A stretch of 7,725 nt of DNA from Rhizobium sp. (GTDB taxonomy: Bacteria > Pseudomonadota > Alphaproteobacteria > Rhizobiales > Rhizobiaceae). This document shows, piece by piece, positions 6,615 to 7,725 of this stretch. Below the pieces are notes generated by a model that made no database searches, had not been told where the DNA came from, and was given only the letters and a program-made list of their open reading frames with translations. Where the stretch lies: assembly GCA_003501385.1 (NCBI GenBank), contig DNPN01000244.1, forward strand, positions 1 to 7,725, given 5' to 3'. Position 1 is the stretch's first letter, and each line of letters opens with the position of its first letter. A program made the translations under genes and the position numbers.

Positions 6615-7124
6615 ATGGTAATTGATATAAAAATTAGTGCCGCAAATGCGGATCGTTTCAAGGACGCGATGGCGATGATGGCAGCCGCCGTCAAAGTCGT
6701 CACAACCGACGGCAAGGCCGGGCGTGGTGGCCTAACAGTCACGGCTGCCTGCTCCGTATGCCAAGAACCGCCCCGCCTTCTTGTCTGCGTCAACACGACG
6801 GCTTCCGCACACCCTATCATTTTGGACAACGGCCGACTTAGCCTAAATGTTTTGTCCGAAGGTCAGGAGGCGGTGGCCGGTGCCTTCGGAGGCCAGGTTT
6901 CGCCGGAGAAGCGGTTCGAGATAGGTCACTGGACTGTCGACGAACTGGGCCAGCCGGCACTGGAAGGGGCGTGCGCACGCTTCAGCTGCTTCGTTCATGA
7001 AGCAATACGGTCGGGAACCCACACAATTTTCCTTTGTGACGTTCACCTTGCCAGCGATGAAAAAGGGCGTTTGCCCCTGATTTATTTTGACCGAAGCATC
7101 ATAACGCTGCCGCAGGTCGCGTAG
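6615..7124 (+). CDS. NAD(P)H:flavin oxidoreductase, HpaC/NtaB-type flavin reductase
   Basis: This small protein (169 aa) belongs to the flavin-reductase-like domain family that supplies reduced FMN to two-component monooxygenases. Features seen are the N-terminal FKDAMAMMAAAVKVVTT helix (15-31), the flavin-binding GLTVTAACSVCQEPP region (39-53) followed by LLVCVN, SLNVL (76-80), and the late GTHTIFLCDV motif (134-143) before the C-terminal PLIYFDR. ATG at 6615 is chosen because GGGGAA lies 5 bases upstream and the family N-terminus fits; in-frame codons further upstream overlap the monooxygenase gene and look non-coding. Gene order matches ntaA-ntaB style pairs, so it is the likely reductase partner and is probably co-transcribed. 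Whether it uses NADH or NADPH cannot be read from the sequence. Confidence 0.9.
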   Translation: MVIDIKISAANADRFKDAMAMMAAAVKVVTTDGKAGRGGLTVTAACSVCQEPPRLLVCVNTTASAHPIILDNGRLSLNVLSEGQEAVAGAFGGQVSPEKRFEIGHWTVDELGQPALEGACARFSCFVHEAIRSGTHTIFLCDVHLASDEKGRLPLIYFDRSIITLPQVA

Positions 7125-7176
7125 ACAGCAGAAAAAATGAGGATCAGCATATCGCATGGGGTTCATCAATGCTTCG

Positions 7177-7450
7177 GGTTCTGTCGCAAATTTCTGGCAG
7201 GTTCGTGGAACCCGCTACCGCTGGACACAGTTATGCGGCGAGTGCAGCGAATTGTTGAAATGCCGATTGGCCACCGGTCGAAAATTGTTGCTTGCGGATC
7301 ATGTGGGCGACTTCGATGCCATCCAGTGTCGCTGATGCGGACTGAAAGAATTTGAAGCCCTTCATGGGCCGGGTCAGCTTCTCGATGAAGCGATGATCCT
7401 GCTCAATGATGTTGTTGAGATATTTAACTTGCAGAACTTCGATCAGCCAG
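7177..7450 (-). mobile_element. IS6-family element remnant (3' end with terminal inverted repeat)
   Basis: GGTTCTGTCGCAAA at 7177-7190 closely resembles the 14-bp terminal repeat typical of IS6/IS26-family elements (GGTTCTGTTGCAAA-like). It lies about 40 bp beyond the transposase stop, the normal layout for the 3' end of such an element read on the minus strand. The element's 5' two-thirds and other terminal repeat are absent; the family sequence stops at roughly 7441-7450, where IS5-family sequence begins. Because one end is gone, no target duplication can be checked. Confidence 0.8.
7231..7446 (-). pseudogene. IS6-family transposase, C-terminal fragment
   Basis: Only about the last 70 residues of a DDE transposase normally near 230-240 residues remain. 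Clear family motifs are VKYLNNIIEQDHR, which carries the catalytic glutamate, then a degenerate RPMKGFKFF, and SATLDGIEVAHMIRK, with the FQQFAALAA tail before the TAA at 7231. The first two catalytic aspartates and the helix-turn-helix are missing. The frame happens to stay open to 7473, but those codons are not IS6-like. It cannot encode an active transposase. Confidence 0.85.
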
Positions 7451-7459
7451 AACCAACCT

Positions 7460-7725
7460 TGCAGCAGCAGCAAGAGATGGCGGAAACTTCACATCGGACT
7501 TGATCTTGTCAGCGGCGAGATCGTCTGTTCTGAGCTGACCACGGATGATGTTGGCGATCCGACAGCCTTGTCTGGTCTTCTCAATCAGATTGATGGCCCT
7601 GTCACCACGTTTATTGCTGATGGTACCTATGATAGATCGCCAACCCGTGATCTGCTGGAAACACGCCTTGGCGTGATCGTGGAGGTCATTATTCCGCCAA
7701 CCAAGACGGCAGTTCAAAGCCCGCA
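7460..7725 (+). pseudogene. IS5-family transposase, N-terminally truncated and running off the window
   Basis: The plus frame through 7481 reads WRKLHIGLDLVSGEIVCSEL, then DDVGDPTALSGLL, FIADGTYD with a catalytic-type aspartate, and VEVIIPPTKTAVQSP to the window end. These are hallmarks of IS5-family (IS903/IS427-like) DDE transposases. Roughly the first 110-120 residues and the left terminal repeat are missing, replaced by IS6-family sequence. There is no start codon with a ribosome site at the joint. Whether the 3' end is complete cannot be seen here. The joint contains a short GCAGCAGCAGCA run (7461-7472). Confidence 0.82.

Noticed and set aside
7200..7212. GGTTC-GTG-GAACC hairpin as a terminator for the flavin reductase operon
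   Set aside because: It lies inside the IS6 remnant, with a short stem and no U-run after it.
7424..7717. 97-codon minus-strand frame over the IS5 fragment
   Set aside because: It is the complement of a clear IS5-family transposase reading on the plus strand.
1..7725. CRISPR arrays, tRNA or rRNA genes
   Set aside because: I saw no regularly spaced repeats and no cloverleaf or rRNA-like sequence on either strand.

Overview
The window holds the replication and partition core of a repABC-type plasmid (or secondary replicon), a two-gene flavin-dependent monooxygenase operon, and insertion-sequence debris. repABC replicons are known from Alphaproteobacteria, mainly Rhizobiales and Rhodobacterales. 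The RepA, RepB and RepC sequences and the rhizobial look of the transposase remnants favour Rhizobiales; the genus cannot be fixed from this sequence.

Left half (1-3811, minus strand): the operon runs repA (3811-2597), repB (2600-1578), repC (1422-208). repA and repB overlap by ATGA. The repB-repC gap carries on the opposite strand a compact counter-transcribed RNA unit: a -35/-10 pair near 1482-1510, then a GNRA-looped hairpin and U-run at 1532-1572. A small hairpin at 1433-1449 covers the repC Shine-Dalgarno. This is the classical repABC copy-control layout, in which RepA/RepB partition the plasmid and repress the operon while the antisense RNA limits RepC. A very AT-rich patch inside repC (687-731) is the likely origin. 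Palindromes downstream of repC (97-151) and upstream of repA (3827-3853, 3979-4006) are candidate centromere or operator sites.

Middle (about 3854-5160): roughly 1.3 kb without a convincing gene. It contains repA upstream control sequence, several inverted repeats, and one stretch (4480-4837) open on both strands that may be a decayed gene fragment. I recognise nothing in it.

Right half (plus strand): a DmoA/NtaA/DszA-type FMNH2-dependent monooxygenase (5168-6553) followed after 61 bp by a small HpaC/NtaB-type flavin reductase (6615-7124). Together they form a two-component monooxygenase: the reductase supplies FMNH2 and the larger subunit oxidises the substrate, probably an organosulfur compound or a chelator/amine. 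From 7177 the sequence is the 3' end of an IS6-family element (minus strand) fused near 7441-7462 to an N-terminally truncated IS5-family transposase (plus strand) that leaves the window. The operon thus sits between a plasmid backbone and a deletion scar in IS elements, as expected of acquired cargo.

No wholly new system is evident. The most useful leads are the unassigned palindromes, the unidentified 4480-4837 stretch and the unknown monooxygenase substrate.
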